A stretch of 64,000 nucleotides of DNA from Paracoccus sediminicola (GTDB lineage Bacteria; Pseudomonadota; Alphaproteobacteria; Rhodobacterales; Rhodobacteraceae), in assembly GCF_027912835.1 (NCBI RefSeq), contig NZ_CP115769.1:82120-146119 (forward strand), given 5' to 3'. The position numbers and the translations under genes were made by a program. Under the pieces are notes generated by a model that was not told where the DNA came from, ran no database searches, and saw only the letters and a program-made list of their open reading frames with translations. Each line of letters starts with the position of its first letter. Positions within the stretch are counted from its first letter, which is position 1. Below, piece by piece: positions 52,837 through 61,751 of this stretch.

Positions 52837-54864
52837 ATGCGTATCATGCATGTCGCATTGGGTGGCTGCCTGAAGGCGCCGCCTGTCCGCTATGGCGTGA
52901 CCGAGGATACGGGCGGCCATATCGCCTATGTTCTGGGCGCGGCGCTGGCTCAGGCGGCGCGCGAGGATGTCGATCAGGTCGATATCGTAACGCGGGCCTT
53001 TTCCGGTCACGGGCTGGACCCGATCCACGCCCGGACTGCCGAAATTGTGGCCCCGCGCTGCGTCATCCGCCGCCTGAGGACAGCCAATCTGGCCTATCTG
53101 TCGAAAGAGGCGCTGGAGGCCGAGATACCCGCCCTGAACGACGCCTTTCTGGACCTCTTGGCGGGAAGTGACACCCTTCCGGATGTGATCCACGCGCATT
53201 TCTCGGACGCGGCCGAACTCGCCGCCGCTGCGCGGGCCCGATTCGGGATTCCTTGGGTTTTCTCCAGTCATTCTCTGGCCTTGGACAAGGCCCCGGACCC
53301 GCAAAGCGCGGCCTTGCAGCGGCGTATCGCGCGGGAGGAAAGGGCGATCCAAAATGCCACGGCCATCGTCGCCTCATCACGGGACGAGGCCGAGCGTCAG
53401 ATCCCCGCCCATGATCCGACCGCCGAGGGCCGGACCCATCGCATCGGTCCGGGCGTCCTTGCGGTGCGCACCGACGACCTGCGCCCGGCGCGGCGACTGA
53501 TCGCTCCCTTTCTGCGCTATCCCGAAAAGCCCATCCTGCTGGCTATCGCTCGCCCGATCCGCAAGAAGAACCTTCCGGCACTGGTGCGGGCCTATGCAAA
53601 CGACCCCGATCTGCAGCACCGCGCAAATCTGGTGATCGTGGCCGGGTTGCGAGACGGTCTGCGCCCTGACGAGACCGAGACAGCACAGACAGTGGCCGAG
53701 CTGTTCGATCTGGTCGACCGCTTCGATCTGTGGGGTCGTGTCGCGCTGCCGCGTCACCACGATCAGGCCGATATCGCCTCGCTCTATGCACTGGCGGCAA
53801 GGGGTGGGGTCTTCGTCAACCCGGCGCTGCACGAGCCCTTCGGGCTGACCGTGATCGAGGCGGCGCAGGCCGGGGTTCCGGTGGTGGCGACGCAGAACGG
53901 GGGCCCGGGCGATATCGTCGATCGTCTGGGCTATGGCGCGCTGGTCGATCCGCGCGATACGCACGCCATCGCCGATGCGATCCGCAGCATTCTGGACGAC
54001 TCGCAGCGCGATTCCCGTGTGGCCGAGGCTACCGAACGGGCAGGGCGTCTCTATAGTTGGGCGCGGTGGGCCGATGGCGTCGCTGCCGTCTATGCCGATC
54101 TGCGCCGTGACCGCCCGCAACCGTCGCGCTCCCACACGATCCTTGCCAGCGATATCGACGGCACCCTGACCGGCTGCGCGCGCGGTGCGCAGCGTTTCGC
54201 GGAATGGAGCGCCAGCCGCGATCCGCATATCCTGTTCGCCGTCGCCACCGGACGGTCCGTCACCGAGGCGCGGCAAGTTCTTGCGGCGTGGAACCTGCCT
54301 GCGCCCGATTTGTTCATCGCCTCGGTCGGAAGCGAGATCTGGCGGTGGGGCGAGCACGGCCAGCTGCAGCCCTGCAAGGCCTATGCCGATTTCATCTCGG
54401 ACGGATGGAACCGCTCGGCGATCCTGCGGACGCTTGACCGTCTGGCATTGACCGCACAGCCGCGTCACGATCAGCGCCCGTGGAAGCTCAGCTATTTCGG
54501 CACGGCCAGTGACCGCCACCGCATCCGCGAGGCCTTGGCCGAGGCGGCGCTGCCCGCGCAGGTGATCCTGTCGCATGACCGGCTGATCGACATTCTGCCG
54601 GCGCGGGCGGGCAAGGCTGCGGCGATCCGGTTCGAGGCGCGCAGGCTGGGGCTGGATCACAATCACTGTGTCGTAGCGGGCGACAGCGGCAACGATCTGG
54701 ACATGCTGACGGCCTTCCGTCGCGCGATCGTCCCTGCGAATGCGCTGCCCGAGGTCGCGCCCGCGCGGCTGGCCTATCGCAGCGCGCAGGATCATGCCTT
54801 GGGCGTTCTGGACGGGATGCAACGCTTCGGCCTGACCCGCCACCATCCCATCGCGGCGGAATAG
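52837..54864 (+). CDS. Sucrose-phosphate-synthase-like glycosyltransferase fused to HAD phosphatase
   Basis: 675 residues. Part one (1 to about 430) is a GT4 enzyme: GVTEDTGGHIAYVLGAALAQ, ARPIRKKNLPALVRAYANDP, HEPFGLTVIEAAQAGVPVVA. Part two (about 440-675) is a HAD-IIB sucrose-phosphatase-like domain: ASDIDGTLTG with the nucleophile Asp, ATGRS, and GDSGNDLDML. The order matches bacterial SPS-SPP fusions and relates to mannosylfructose-phosphate synthase. It probably makes a sucrose-type disaccharide phosphate and removes the phosphate. The donor and acceptor cannot be read. Confidence 0.85.
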   Translation: MRIMHVALGGCLKAPPVRYGVTEDTGGHIAYVLGAALAQAAREDVDQVDIVTRAFSGHGLDPIHARTAEIVAPRCVIRRLRTANLAYLSKEALEAEIPALNDAFLDLLAGSDTLPDVIHAHFSDAAELAAAARARFGIPWVFSSHSLALDKAPDPQSAALQRRIAREERAIQNATAIVASSRDEAERQIPAHDPTAEGRTHRIGPGVLAVRTDDLRPARRLIAPFLRYPEKPILLAIARPIRKKNLPALVRAYANDPDLQHRANLVIVAGLRDGLRPDETETAQTVAELFDLVDRFDLWGRVALPRHHDQADIASLYALAARGGVFVNPALHEPFGLTVIEAAQAGVPVVATQNGGPGDIVDRLGYGALVDPRDTHAIADAIRSILDDSQRDSRVAEATERAGRLYSWARWADGVAAVYADLRRDRPQPSRSHTILASDIDGTLTGCARGAQRFAEWSASRDPHILFAVATGRSVTEARQVLAAWNLPAPDLFIASVGSEIWRWGEHGQLQPCKAYADFISDGWNRSAILRTLDRLALTAQPRHDQRPWKLSYFGTASDRHRIREALAEAALPAQVILSHDRLIDILPARAGKAAAIRFEARRLGLDHNHCVVAGDSGNDLDMLTAFRRAIVPANALPEVAPARLAYRSAQDHALGVLDGMQRFGLTRHHPIAAE

Positions 54865-54865
54865 G

Positions 54866-56101
54866 ATGGTGAGCCCGCGCCCCATCGGATATTTCGTTCA
54901 CCATCAGGGACGGGGCCATGCGGAACGCTGCGCGGCCATCGTCAATGCTCTGCCGCAGGACCGGCCCGTCACCATCTTCTGCGCCCGCGACGACATCTTC
55001 CCGCCCCTCGGACCGGGGGTCGAGATCGTCATCATCCCGTCGTTGTTCGAACCGCCCGCGGGACCGCTGCCCCGGACCGACTGGATCGCCACGCCAGACA
55101 CGATGCATTGCGCGCCGGTCGGCTGGCCCACGATCCGTCAGGCGATGGCAACCATGACGCGCTGGTTTCACGAGGCCGATCCCGCGCTGATGATCAGCGA
55201 TGTCAGCGCCGAGGTTGCGCAACTGGCGCGGCTGTGCTCGGTGCCGCATGTGAAGATCCTGCAACATGGCGACCGCAGCGATCCCGGCCATATGGCCGCC
55301 TACCGCGGTGCCGCCGGTCTGCTGGCGCCGTTCCATGCCGATCTGGACAACCCGGACCGCCCCGACTGGATGCGCGCGCTGACCTTTCACGCGCCGGGCA
55401 TCGGGGTGAATGCGGCGCTCCCCGCCCGCGATGCCGCACGCCGCGCGCTTGGTATCGGGCCGGGTCGCAAGCTGGCCGTGGTGGTGTCGGGCGGGGGCGG
55501 CGATGGCTGGGCCGATGCCGCCTTTGGCGTCGCTGCCCGCGCCTTCCCGGATATGGACTGGATCGTTATCGGCAAGATCCAGCGCGACTGGCACGCCACG
55601 CTGCCCGCCAATCTGCATCTGGCGGGTTGGGTCGACAACGCGGCCGAGCATATCGCCGCCGCCGATCTGATCGTCTCTTCCGCAGGCAACACCACCTGCC
55701 ATCAGGTGCTGGCCGCCGCGCGCCCTTGGATCGTCGTGCCCGAGTGGCGCTATTTCGACGAACAGCAGGACAAGGCGCGGGCGATTGGCCGTTCTGGGGC
55801 GGCGCTGCATCTGCCCTATCTGCCTGCCTCGGCCCATGCCTGGCAGGCCGCGCTGGCCGAGGCCGAACGAACGCACGACGCCGCCATCCAGCGGCGATTG
55901 GCAGGAGAGGACGCCGCGCCAGCGACCGCCCGGTGGCTGACGCGCCTGTGCGACCGCATCTGGGGCCAGACCCCATCGACCGACAGCAGGAAAGGAACAT
56001 CTAATGTCCACGATCTCGGCCCTGACCATTGCCGCAGGGCGCGCCGACCATCTGGCGAACGTCATTCGCGGGTTTCAGGCGCAAGCGACGCCGCCGGATG
56101 A
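54866..56101 (+). CDS. Glycosyltransferase of the GT28/MurG-like type
   Basis: 411 residues as annotated. FVHHQGRGHAERCAAIVNAL at the N-terminus and IVSSAGNTTCHQVLAAARPW, IVVPEWRYFDEQQDKARAIG in the C-terminal domain fit GT-B fold enzymes of the GT28 type. The stop is 98 bases inside the next gene; the last 35 residues (from about SRKGTSNVHDL) look like out-of-frame sequence of that gene, so the true end may have been near 55995 before a small change. It starts one base after the SPS-like stop. Confidence 0.7.
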   Translation: MVSPRPIGYFVHHQGRGHAERCAAIVNALPQDRPVTIFCARDDIFPPLGPGVEIVIIPSLFEPPAGPLPRTDWIATPDTMHCAPVGWPTIRQAMATMTRWFHEADPALMISDVSAEVAQLARLCSVPHVKILQHGDRSDPGHMAAYRGAAGLLAPFHADLDNPDRPDWMRALTFHAPGIGVNAALPARDAARRALGIGPGRKLAVVVSGGGGDGWADAAFGVAARAFPDMDWIVIGKIQRDWHATLPANLHLAGWVDNAAEHIAAADLIVSSAGNTTCHQVLAAARPWIVVPEWRYFDEQQDKARAIGRSGAALHLPYLPASAHAWQAALAEAERTHDAAIQRRLAGEDAAPATARWLTRLCDRIWGQTPSTDSRKGTSNVHDLGPDHCRRARRPSGERHSRVSGASDAAG

Positions 56102-56987
56102 ACTGATCGTGGCGGTGATGCAGGCCGAGCCCTACGAGCACCTGCCCGAAACCGACTTCCCGCTGCGCCAGATCCCGATCGATGCCACAGATGGCGCGCT
56201 GCCGCTTTCGGCGGCTCGCAATGCGGCGGCACGGGCGGCCTTGGGCGATGTGCTGGTCTCCGTGGATGTCGATTGCATCCCCGCGCCCCGGTTGATCGCG
56301 GATTACGCCGCCGCCGCGCAATCGGGGCGGGGCCTGCTGATGGGCGAGGTGCAGTATCTGCCCGACGGGGCCGAGGCGGCGGGGCTGGATTTCGCCCTTT
56401 TCGACAGGCTGGGCGTGCGGCATTCGGACCGGCAGGCCCCGCCCGAATCCGGGCTGCGCGAATGTCAGGATTACCGCTGCTTCTGGTCGCTGAACTTCGC
56501 CATCCATCGCGACGACTGGAACGCCTCGGGCGGGTTCGACGAGGGTTATCTGGGCTATGGCGGCGAGGATACGGATTTCGGTCGCACCCTTGCCGAACGC
56601 GGGATCGGTATCTGGTGGCTGAAGGGCGCGCGGGTCTATCACCAATATCACCCCCATTGCATGCCGCCGATCCACCAGATCCCCTCGGTGATCCGGAATG
56701 CGGAATATTTCGCCTCGAAATGGGGGCATCGCACGATGGAGCATTGGCTCTACGCCTTCCGCCTGATGGGCCTGATCGAGAACGGCCCGGACGGGCTGAT
56801 CGTGTTGCGAGAGCCTGACGAACGCGATTTCGCGCTGTGCCGGCAGGAACCCCACATGCCCTATGCCAACACCCGTCGGGTGATCGACCGGCTGCAGGCG
56901 ATCGCCCCTGCGCAGCGGTCGGGCGAGGCCCGTCGCCTGCAGGTCGAGGCGGCGCAGGCGGAATTTCTTGTCGCGAAGACGGTCTGA
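56004..56987 (+). CDS. Glycosyltransferase family 2
   Basis: 327 residues. ISALTIAAGRADHLANVIRG, SVDVDCIPAPRLI (metal-binding DxD) and WNASGGFDEGYLGYGGEDTD, the GGEDxD acceptor region of polypeptide-GalNAc-transferase-like GT2 enzymes. AGGAAAGGAA precedes the ATG. No membrane segment. Its stop and the next start share one base (TGATG). Confidence 0.82.
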   Translation: MSTISALTIAAGRADHLANVIRGFQAQATPPDELIVAVMQAEPYEHLPETDFPLRQIPIDATDGALPLSAARNAAARAALGDVLVSVDVDCIPAPRLIADYAAAAQSGRGLLMGEVQYLPDGAEAAGLDFALFDRLGVRHSDRQAPPESGLRECQDYRCFWSLNFAIHRDDWNASGGFDEGYLGYGGEDTDFGRTLAERGIGIWWLKGARVYHQYHPHCMPPIHQIPSVIRNAEYFASKWGHRTMEHWLYAFRLMGLIENGPDGLIVLREPDERDFALCRQEPHMPYANTRRVIDRLQAIAPAQRSGEARRLQVEAAQAEFLVAKTV

Positions 56988-58117
56988 TGCGGATCGCCGT
57001 CATCGCCCATATCCGCCACCCCATCGCGCCCCCGTTCATGGGCGGGATGGAGGCTCATGCCTGGCATCTGACGCGCGGGCTGATGGCGCGCGGACATGAC
57101 GTGACGCTGTTCGCATCGGGTGACAGCGATCCGGGCTTGCCGGTCCATCCGATCATCGCGCGCCATTACGACGCGGATTACCCGTGGCACGATTGTCATG
57201 GCACGGATGCGCTGAATGCGGTCATCGACCGGGCCTTCGCGGGTTGTATCGAGGCCATCCGCGAGGGCGGGTTCGATCTGGTCCACAACAACAGCCTGCA
57301 CCGCTATCCCCTGCGATATGCACAGGTGGCGCGGCAGGCCACGGTCACCTCGCTGCACGTTCCGCCCTTCGGCGCGCTGCAACGCGCGGTCCATGCCTCG
57401 GTCGCGCCGTGGAACCTGTTCACCGTCTGCTCATCCTCGCAGGCGGCGCTGTGGTGGCCCGAGGGCGCGCCGCCGCAGGCTGCGGTGGTCGGCAACGGCA
57501 TCGACATGGCCGACTGGCCCTTTCGTGCAGAGGGCGATGGCAGCGCGGTCTGGGCCGGGCGGATCACACCCAACAAGGCCCCGCATCTGGCCGCCGAGGC
57601 GGCGCGCATCGCGGGCGTTCCGCTGACGCTGTTCGGGACCATCGAACATCGCGGTTATTTCGAAACCCGGCTGCGCCCGCTGCTGGGCGAGAGCATCCGC
57701 TATGGCGGTCATCTGTCGGGGCACGATCTGGCAGACAGGATCGGCGCGGCCTCGGCCATGCTGTTCACGCCGCAATGGCAGGAGCCTTTCGGGCTGGTGG
57801 CGATCGAGGCGATGTCCTGCGGCCTGCCGGTCGCCAGTACCCGTATCGGCGCGACCGAAGAGGTGATCGGCGATTGCGGCGCATTCGCCGCCCCCGAGGA
57901 TGCCAAGGGGCTGGCACGGGCGCTGCTGACTGCAATGGCGATCTCGCGCCACCGCCCGCATAACCGCGTCCGCCGCCTGTTCAGCCGGGACAGAATGCTG
58001 GATGGTTACGAGAGCCTCTATACCCGCGCGACCCTGGCCCGCAAAAGCCCCGCCCCCGACATTACCTTCGAGCCGGTCGAATTGCCGCCCGCCGTGTCCG
58101 CCATGGTCACGATCTGA
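56987..58117 (+). CDS. Glycosyltransferase family 4
   Basis: 376 residues of GT-B type. RHPIAPPFMGGMEAHAWHLT (glycine-rich N-terminal loop), VWAGRITPNKAPHLAAEAAR and QWQEPFGLVAIEAMSCGLPV (E-x7-E). The frame is open upstream inside the GT2 gene; the start is ATG 56987. It ends the cluster; a Tn3 transposase fragment lies 70 bases further, so the operon may have been cut here. Confidence 0.85.
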   Translation: MRIAVIAHIRHPIAPPFMGGMEAHAWHLTRGLMARGHDVTLFASGDSDPGLPVHPIIARHYDADYPWHDCHGTDALNAVIDRAFAGCIEAIREGGFDLVHNNSLHRYPLRYAQVARQATVTSLHVPPFGALQRAVHASVAPWNLFTVCSSSQAALWWPEGAPPQAAVVGNGIDMADWPFRAEGDGSAVWAGRITPNKAPHLAAEAARIAGVPLTLFGTIEHRGYFETRLRPLLGESIRYGGHLSGHDLADRIGAASAMLFTPQWQEPFGLVAIEAMSCGLPVASTRIGATEEVIGDCGAFAAPEDAKGLARALLTAMAISRHRPHNRVRRLFSRDRMLDGYESLYTRATLARKSPAPDITFEPVELPPAVSAMVTI

Positions 58118-58189
58118 CCCCGCCGCGATCGCGGGCGAGGCCCGAGGGTTCGGGTTACTCCGCCCCCCAGATCGCAGGTAGGTCACGCG

Positions 58190-58390
58190 GCAGCGTCCGA
58201 TCTCGAGCTGACGCAGCCAGACGAACCGCGTGACCGAGCCGCCCGCATCTTCGGCCAGAAGTCCATCGAGCCACCTTCGCATGTCATCGTCCAGCCGACC
58301 GACGATCCAGGCATCGACACGCCGTTCTGCCGCGACGAGCGCATTCGCGCAAAGGCGCTCTGCCAGAGCAGCCAAAAACTTCAGCCGCAC
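58190..58390 (-). pseudogene. Tn3-family transposase N-terminal (DUF4158) fragment
   Basis: Minus strand: LKFLAALAERLCANALVAAE, RRVDAWIVGRLDDDMRRWLD and GLLAEDAGGSVTRFVWLRQL. This is the DUF4158 part of Tn3-type TnpA; about 67 residues remain of roughly 1000. Together with the resolvase remnants it points to past Tn3-type transposition. Confidence 0.65.
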
Positions 58391-58625
58391 ACGGACGGGT
58401 TTTTCTCAGTTCGCAATTCCCAGACGTATCAGGAGCGCCTGTTTTCTGACCTTGGCGCACAGGGCGTCGCACTTCGGCCACGGCCAAGTATGACGTTACG
58501 TTACTATCATCGCTTTTGTTTCACACGATGGATTACCGAAGCCATATTCATGCTATTTTTAGGCGATTGTACATTTGACACACCCATTCCGCATGGGCCA
58601 TCATCAACCTGTGTGACAAGCCGGA

Positions 58626-58769
58626 TCAGTCGGACGATTTCTTGTCGTCCGGCTTCTGCTTCACGATCTGCTTGAGCCGTTCCTCAAATCGTTCATCGTC
58701 GTCGTCCGTCTCTAGCTGGCGGGCTGCTTCCTTGAACTTGTCGAGTTGGGCTTTGCCTTTTTCATCCAT
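58626..58769 (-). CDS. Small conserved-looking hypothetical protein
   Basis: 47 highly charged residues from ATG 58769: MDEKGKAQLDKFKEAARQLE, ERFEERLKQIVKQKP. Predicted helical. Small proteins of this kind occur in alphaproteobacteria, from memory, without known function. An upstream in-frame ATG at 58817 adds 16 residues without similarity. Confidence 0.5.
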   Translation of the reverse strand: MDEKGKAQLDKFKEAARQLETDDDDERFEERLKQIVKQKPDDKKSSD

Positions 58770-58940
58770 CTTTGATCGCCAATTTGTAATGGGAATGCGC
58801 ATCTCGCGCTTTCCCACTTGAGATATAGTCGAGTATCCCGCGCTGTTCGAGGCCAGTGAGAACAGCGCGAGCGGTGTGCCATCTTGTTGTCGACAAAATT
58901 CGCAACGCTCCGCTTACATTTATCTTACCGTGCTCCATTA

Positions 58941-59771
58941 GGGTCAGGACTCATAGCCAGTAGATGACGGTTGCCGCGAGAGCGATGGCTGAGAGGAAGA
59001 CTTTCGGGCATCGGTCGTAACGTGTTGCTACTCGCCGCCAATCCTTGAGCCTGCCGAACATGATTTCGATCCGGTTGCGTCGTTTTAGCGGCGCTTGTCG
59101 TATTTGACGGTCTTCTTCCGTTGCTTCCGACCATGGATGCAGGCGTGTATCCCTTTGTCTTTCAATGCTTCCCGGAACCAGTCGGCATCATATCCTCGGT
59201 CCCCAAGCAGCCAGTCGACATCTGGCAGGCTGCTCAGCAGTGCTCTTGCGCCGATGTAATCGCTGACCTGACCCGCCGTGACGAACAGGTTCAGGGGCCA
59301 GCCTTCGCTGTCGCAGATGGCGTGCAGCTTCGTATTCATGCCGCCCTTGGTGCGGCCGATCAGGCGTCCACGCCCCCCTTTTTCACGCCCATGCTGGTCG
59401 CTGTTCGGTGGGCCTTCAGGTAGGTGGCGTCGATCATCACAGTCTTCTTTTCGCCGTGCTCGGCGGCCAGACCGGCCATCATCCGGGCGAAGACACCCTT
59501 GTCACTCCACCGCTTCCAGCGGTTGTAAAGCGTCTTATGAGGGCCATAGGCAGCAGGGGCATCTCGCCACCGTAACCCGTTGCGGTTGATGAAGATAATC
59601 CCGCTCAACACACGCCGATCATCGACGCGGGGTTTGCCGTGGGACTTTGGAAAGAAGGGCTCAAGACGTGCCATCTGCGCGTCGCTCAACCAGAAAAGAT
59701 CAGACATGTTCACCGCTCGTTTTTCGAGCCCTGAATCACGCCCCTAGACGGAAATCAATGGGTCCTGACCC
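58941..59771 (-). mobile_element. IS5-family (IS427 group) element, 831 bp
   Basis: GGGTCAGGACTCAT at the left end and its inverse (GGGTCAGGACCCAT on the other strand) at the right end, flanked by TA on both sides (58939-58940 and 59772-59773), the TA target duplication of IS427-type elements. It inserted at or next to the left end of the adjoining IS6-like element. Confidence 0.8.
58951..59706 (-). pseudogene. IS5/IS427 transposase, two frames plus a one-base deletion
   Basis: First part from 59706: MSDLFWLSDAQMARLEPFFP, KTLYNRWKRWSDKGVFARMM, KTVMIDATYLKAHRTATSMG. Second part (59339-59085, other frame): NTKLHAICDSEGWPLNLFVT, WLLGDRGYDADWFREALKDK. The change between these parts is the programmed frameshift typical of the group. 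At about 59088 a base is missing (CGCTAAAAC in place of CGCTACAAAC), creating a stop; the rest (RRNRIEIMFGRLKDWRRVAT … ATVIYWL) is in a third frame. Confidence 0.75.
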
Positions 59772-59773
59772 TA

Positions 59774-60558
59774 GTGTGTTGCAGTCTGTGTGAAGCCGGT
59801 CACGCGGTCATCTCGCGGGCATAGTCGTCCCAGAGGCTGAACGCATCTGCCCTTGCATGACGATAGGAGTTGGCGGTGAGGCGATAGCGGCGGGGTTTGA
59901 AGATAGCGTTGATCTGGTCATGGGCGGCGGGAAACCTCTGCGCCTGTCGTTGAGATTTGAAGCGCCCCATTATCTTCTCGCGCTTTCGGGTTGGTCGGTG
60001 TGAGCCCTCGATGCGGTTGTTCAGGCCCTTGTGCGCCCGATGGTCGGCGCCGGGAGCCAGGTTCCGGAGCGGCGCAAAATAGCTGCGCAGCTTGTCGGTG
60101 ATCACAACGCGAGGCCGCCCGAAACGCGCGATGAGCCTTGCCAGAAAGCGCTTTGCCGCCTTGGCATTCCTGCGGGTTTGCACGAGGATGTCGAGCGTGT
60201 CGCCATTGGCGTCAACCGCCCGCCAGAGCCAGTGCTTCCTGCCACGAATTGGAATGACGACCTCGTCCAGATGCCACTTGTCCGACGGCGCGGGCCTGTC
60301 ACGCCGGATACAATTGGCGAAATGCGCGCCAAACCGGTTGACCCACAGCCGGACGGTTTTGCGGCTGACGATCACGCCGCGCTCTGCCAGAAGGTCCTCG
60401 ACGTCGGCCGAGCTCAGAGCGAAGCGATGATAGGCCCAGACGGCATAAGCGATGATCTCGCGGGGAAAGCGGAAGCCCTTAAGGCGCGCCAGGGATGATG
60501 GCATTTTCATTCGAAATCCTGTAGCAGGGGCTTCACGACACAACAACTTGGCAATGCC
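59774..60558 (-). mobile_element. IS6-family element
   Basis: The right end begins, on the minus strand, GGCATTGCCAAG (60558). About 70 bases of this end recur in inverted orientation at 63820-63889. The left end shares GTGAAGCC with the right but looks cut by the IS5 element at 59771. Confidence 0.6.
59800..60510 (-). CDS. IS6-family transposase (DDE)
   Basis: About 236 residues from ATG 60510: MKMPSSLARLKGFRFPREII, AYHRFALSSADVEDLLAERG, KWHLDEVVIPIRGRKHWLWR (first D), VVITDKLRSYFAPLRNL (second D), GLNNRIEGSHRPTRKREKIM (E). The full DDE set is present, so it may be active. IS6 elements move by replicative transposition and leave cointegrates. Confidence 0.85.
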   Translation of the reverse strand: MKMPSSLARLKGFRFPREIIAYAVWAYHRFALSSADVEDLLAERGVIVSRKTVRLWVNRFGAHFANCIRRDRPAPSDKWHLDEVVIPIRGRKHWLWRAVDANGDTLDILVQTRRNAKAAKRFLARLIARFGRPRVVITDKLRSYFAPLRNLAPGADHRAHKGLNNRIEGSHRPTRKREKIMGRFKSQRQAQRFPAAHDQINAIFKPRRYRLTANSYRHARADAFSLWDDYAREMTA

Positions 60559-60591
60559 GGTGCTGGGGCGAGACGACGGCCGGGCTTGTGG

Positions 60592-61608
60592 TCACAGCAC
60601 CGCCGTCCACAGCCGGAACCGCGTTCCGCCCGTGATCTCGCGCACCAGCCCTAGTCCCTGCAAGCGCGCCAGCAGCCGCTCGGCGGTATCGCGGCTGATC
60701 GCCGCTTCGGCTTCCAGCGCAGCGGCGGAAACCACTGGATGCACCACCAGCGCATCGATCACCAATTCCGCATTGCTGCCCTTGATCCTCGCCGTCGTTC
60801 GCCTGGCCCGATCTGCCCAGTCCATCAGCTGCCGGATCACGCGGAACCCCGCCTCGCAGCCGGCCGCAATGGCCCCGCACCACGCCCTCAGAAATTCTTC
60901 CGCATCACCACCTATCGTCCAAACTCGCCGCCCGGCCTGTCCCATCGGCACCATCACCAGCGGCCCCGCGCTGTCCGCCATGGCCCGTGCCGCCCAGCAC
61001 ATCGCTTCCAGCTGGTGCCCGTCCGGCGACAGATCGATAAGCCGCCAGAGCCGGCATCCGAACGCTGCCCGGGTGATCGCATGGCACCCCTCCAGTGCGG
61101 CAAGTCCCGCCGCAAACCCCTCGGTCTCGGAGTCAAAATCGGCTCCGGTCGGGCGCAGCAGGTCGCTGTCGCCCCGCCCCTGCCCCCCCCGGTGCAGCCC
61201 GAGGAAATCCCGCAACGCCTCCAGACGCCCCCTGCCCTGCAACCGCCCGATGGCCCACCGGGCCAGAGCCAGCGCTTCCAGGTCGACCGAGGACGGCGCA
61301 TCGGCCAGGTCGCGGATCAGCACGTCTTGCGGGATCGGCGTCCCCGCGGCCCAGAGCATGGACACGACCTCACTGAATGCCAGCCGGGCAATCAGACCGC
61401 GGCGCGTTTTTTCGTCCAGACTTGCCAGCAGCCCGTCCAACCGGCCGATGGCCTGCGCGGCCCGCGCCAGGTCCACGGCGCAAGCCGCCTCGGCCGCGCG
61501 CCAGGCAGTGGGATCGACCAAAGCGCGCCGATCCGCCCGCGGCAGGGGCGGATCGGCCGGATTTGCATCGTCCAATGGATCAAACCAGTAGTCGTCCAAA
61601 TCGCTCAT
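60592..61608 (-). CDS. DUF1612-like protein with C-terminal winged helix
   Basis: 338 residues. MSDLDDYWFDPLDDANPADP; IARLAFSEVVSMLWAAGTPI; CHAITRAAFGCRLWRLIDLS; GSNAELVIDALVVHPVVSAA then SRDTAERLLARLQGLGLVRE, the last being a helix-turn-helix or winged helix. It resembles plasmid-borne DUF1612/HTH hypothetical proteins of Rhizobiales and Rhodobacterales. The role is unknown; a DNA-binding function is likely. Two inverted repeats lie directly upstream. Confidence 0.6.
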   Translation of the reverse strand: MSDLDDYWFDPLDDANPADPPLPRADRRALVDPTAWRAAEAACAVDLARAAQAIGRLDGLLASLDEKTRRGLIARLAFSEVVSMLWAAGTPIPQDVLIRDLADAPSSVDLEALALARWAIGRLQGRGRLEALRDFLGLHRGGQGRGDSDLLRPTGADFDSETEGFAAGLAALEGCHAITRAAFGCRLWRLIDLSPDGHQLEAMCWAARAMADSAGPLVMVPMGQAGRRVWTIGGDAEEFLRAWCGAIAAGCEAGFRVIRQLMDWADRARRTTARIKGSNAELVIDALVVHPVVSAAALEAEAAISRDTAERLLARLQGLGLVREITGGTRFRLWTAVL

Positions 61609-61636
61609 ATCCGCATAATAGATGATAACTGCGGAT
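61609..61636. promoter_or_regulatory. Inverted repeat at the start of the DUF1612-like gene
   Basis: ATCCGCA (61609-61615) and TGCGGAT (61630-61636), exact 7-base arms, begin directly next to the ATG at 61608. A bound protein here would block translation or transcription start; possible autoregulatory site. Confidence 0.45.
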
Positions 61637-61669
61637 CACTGAAGCATGTTTCTTTTTCCTTTATTACTG

Positions 61670-61690
61670 TCGATAAGATGCTATTATCGA
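61670..61690. promoter_or_regulatory. TCGATAA/TTATCGA inverted repeat
   Basis: TCGATAA (61670-61676) and TTATCGA (61684-61690) with a 7-base spacer lie between the two minus-strand genes, downstream of the PIN gene and upstream of the DUF1612-like gene. Could be an operator, or a recombination or partition-like site. Confidence 0.4.
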
Positions 61691-61751
61691 TAGTGTTGAA
61701 GAAGGACCGACATTCCGCTATCATGGGAGGGGAAACCGGTCAGGGAGAGCC

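Noticed and set aside
53377..54885. Minus-strand frame opposite the SPS-like gene
   Set aside because: Antisense image of a gene with clear GT4 and HAD motifs.
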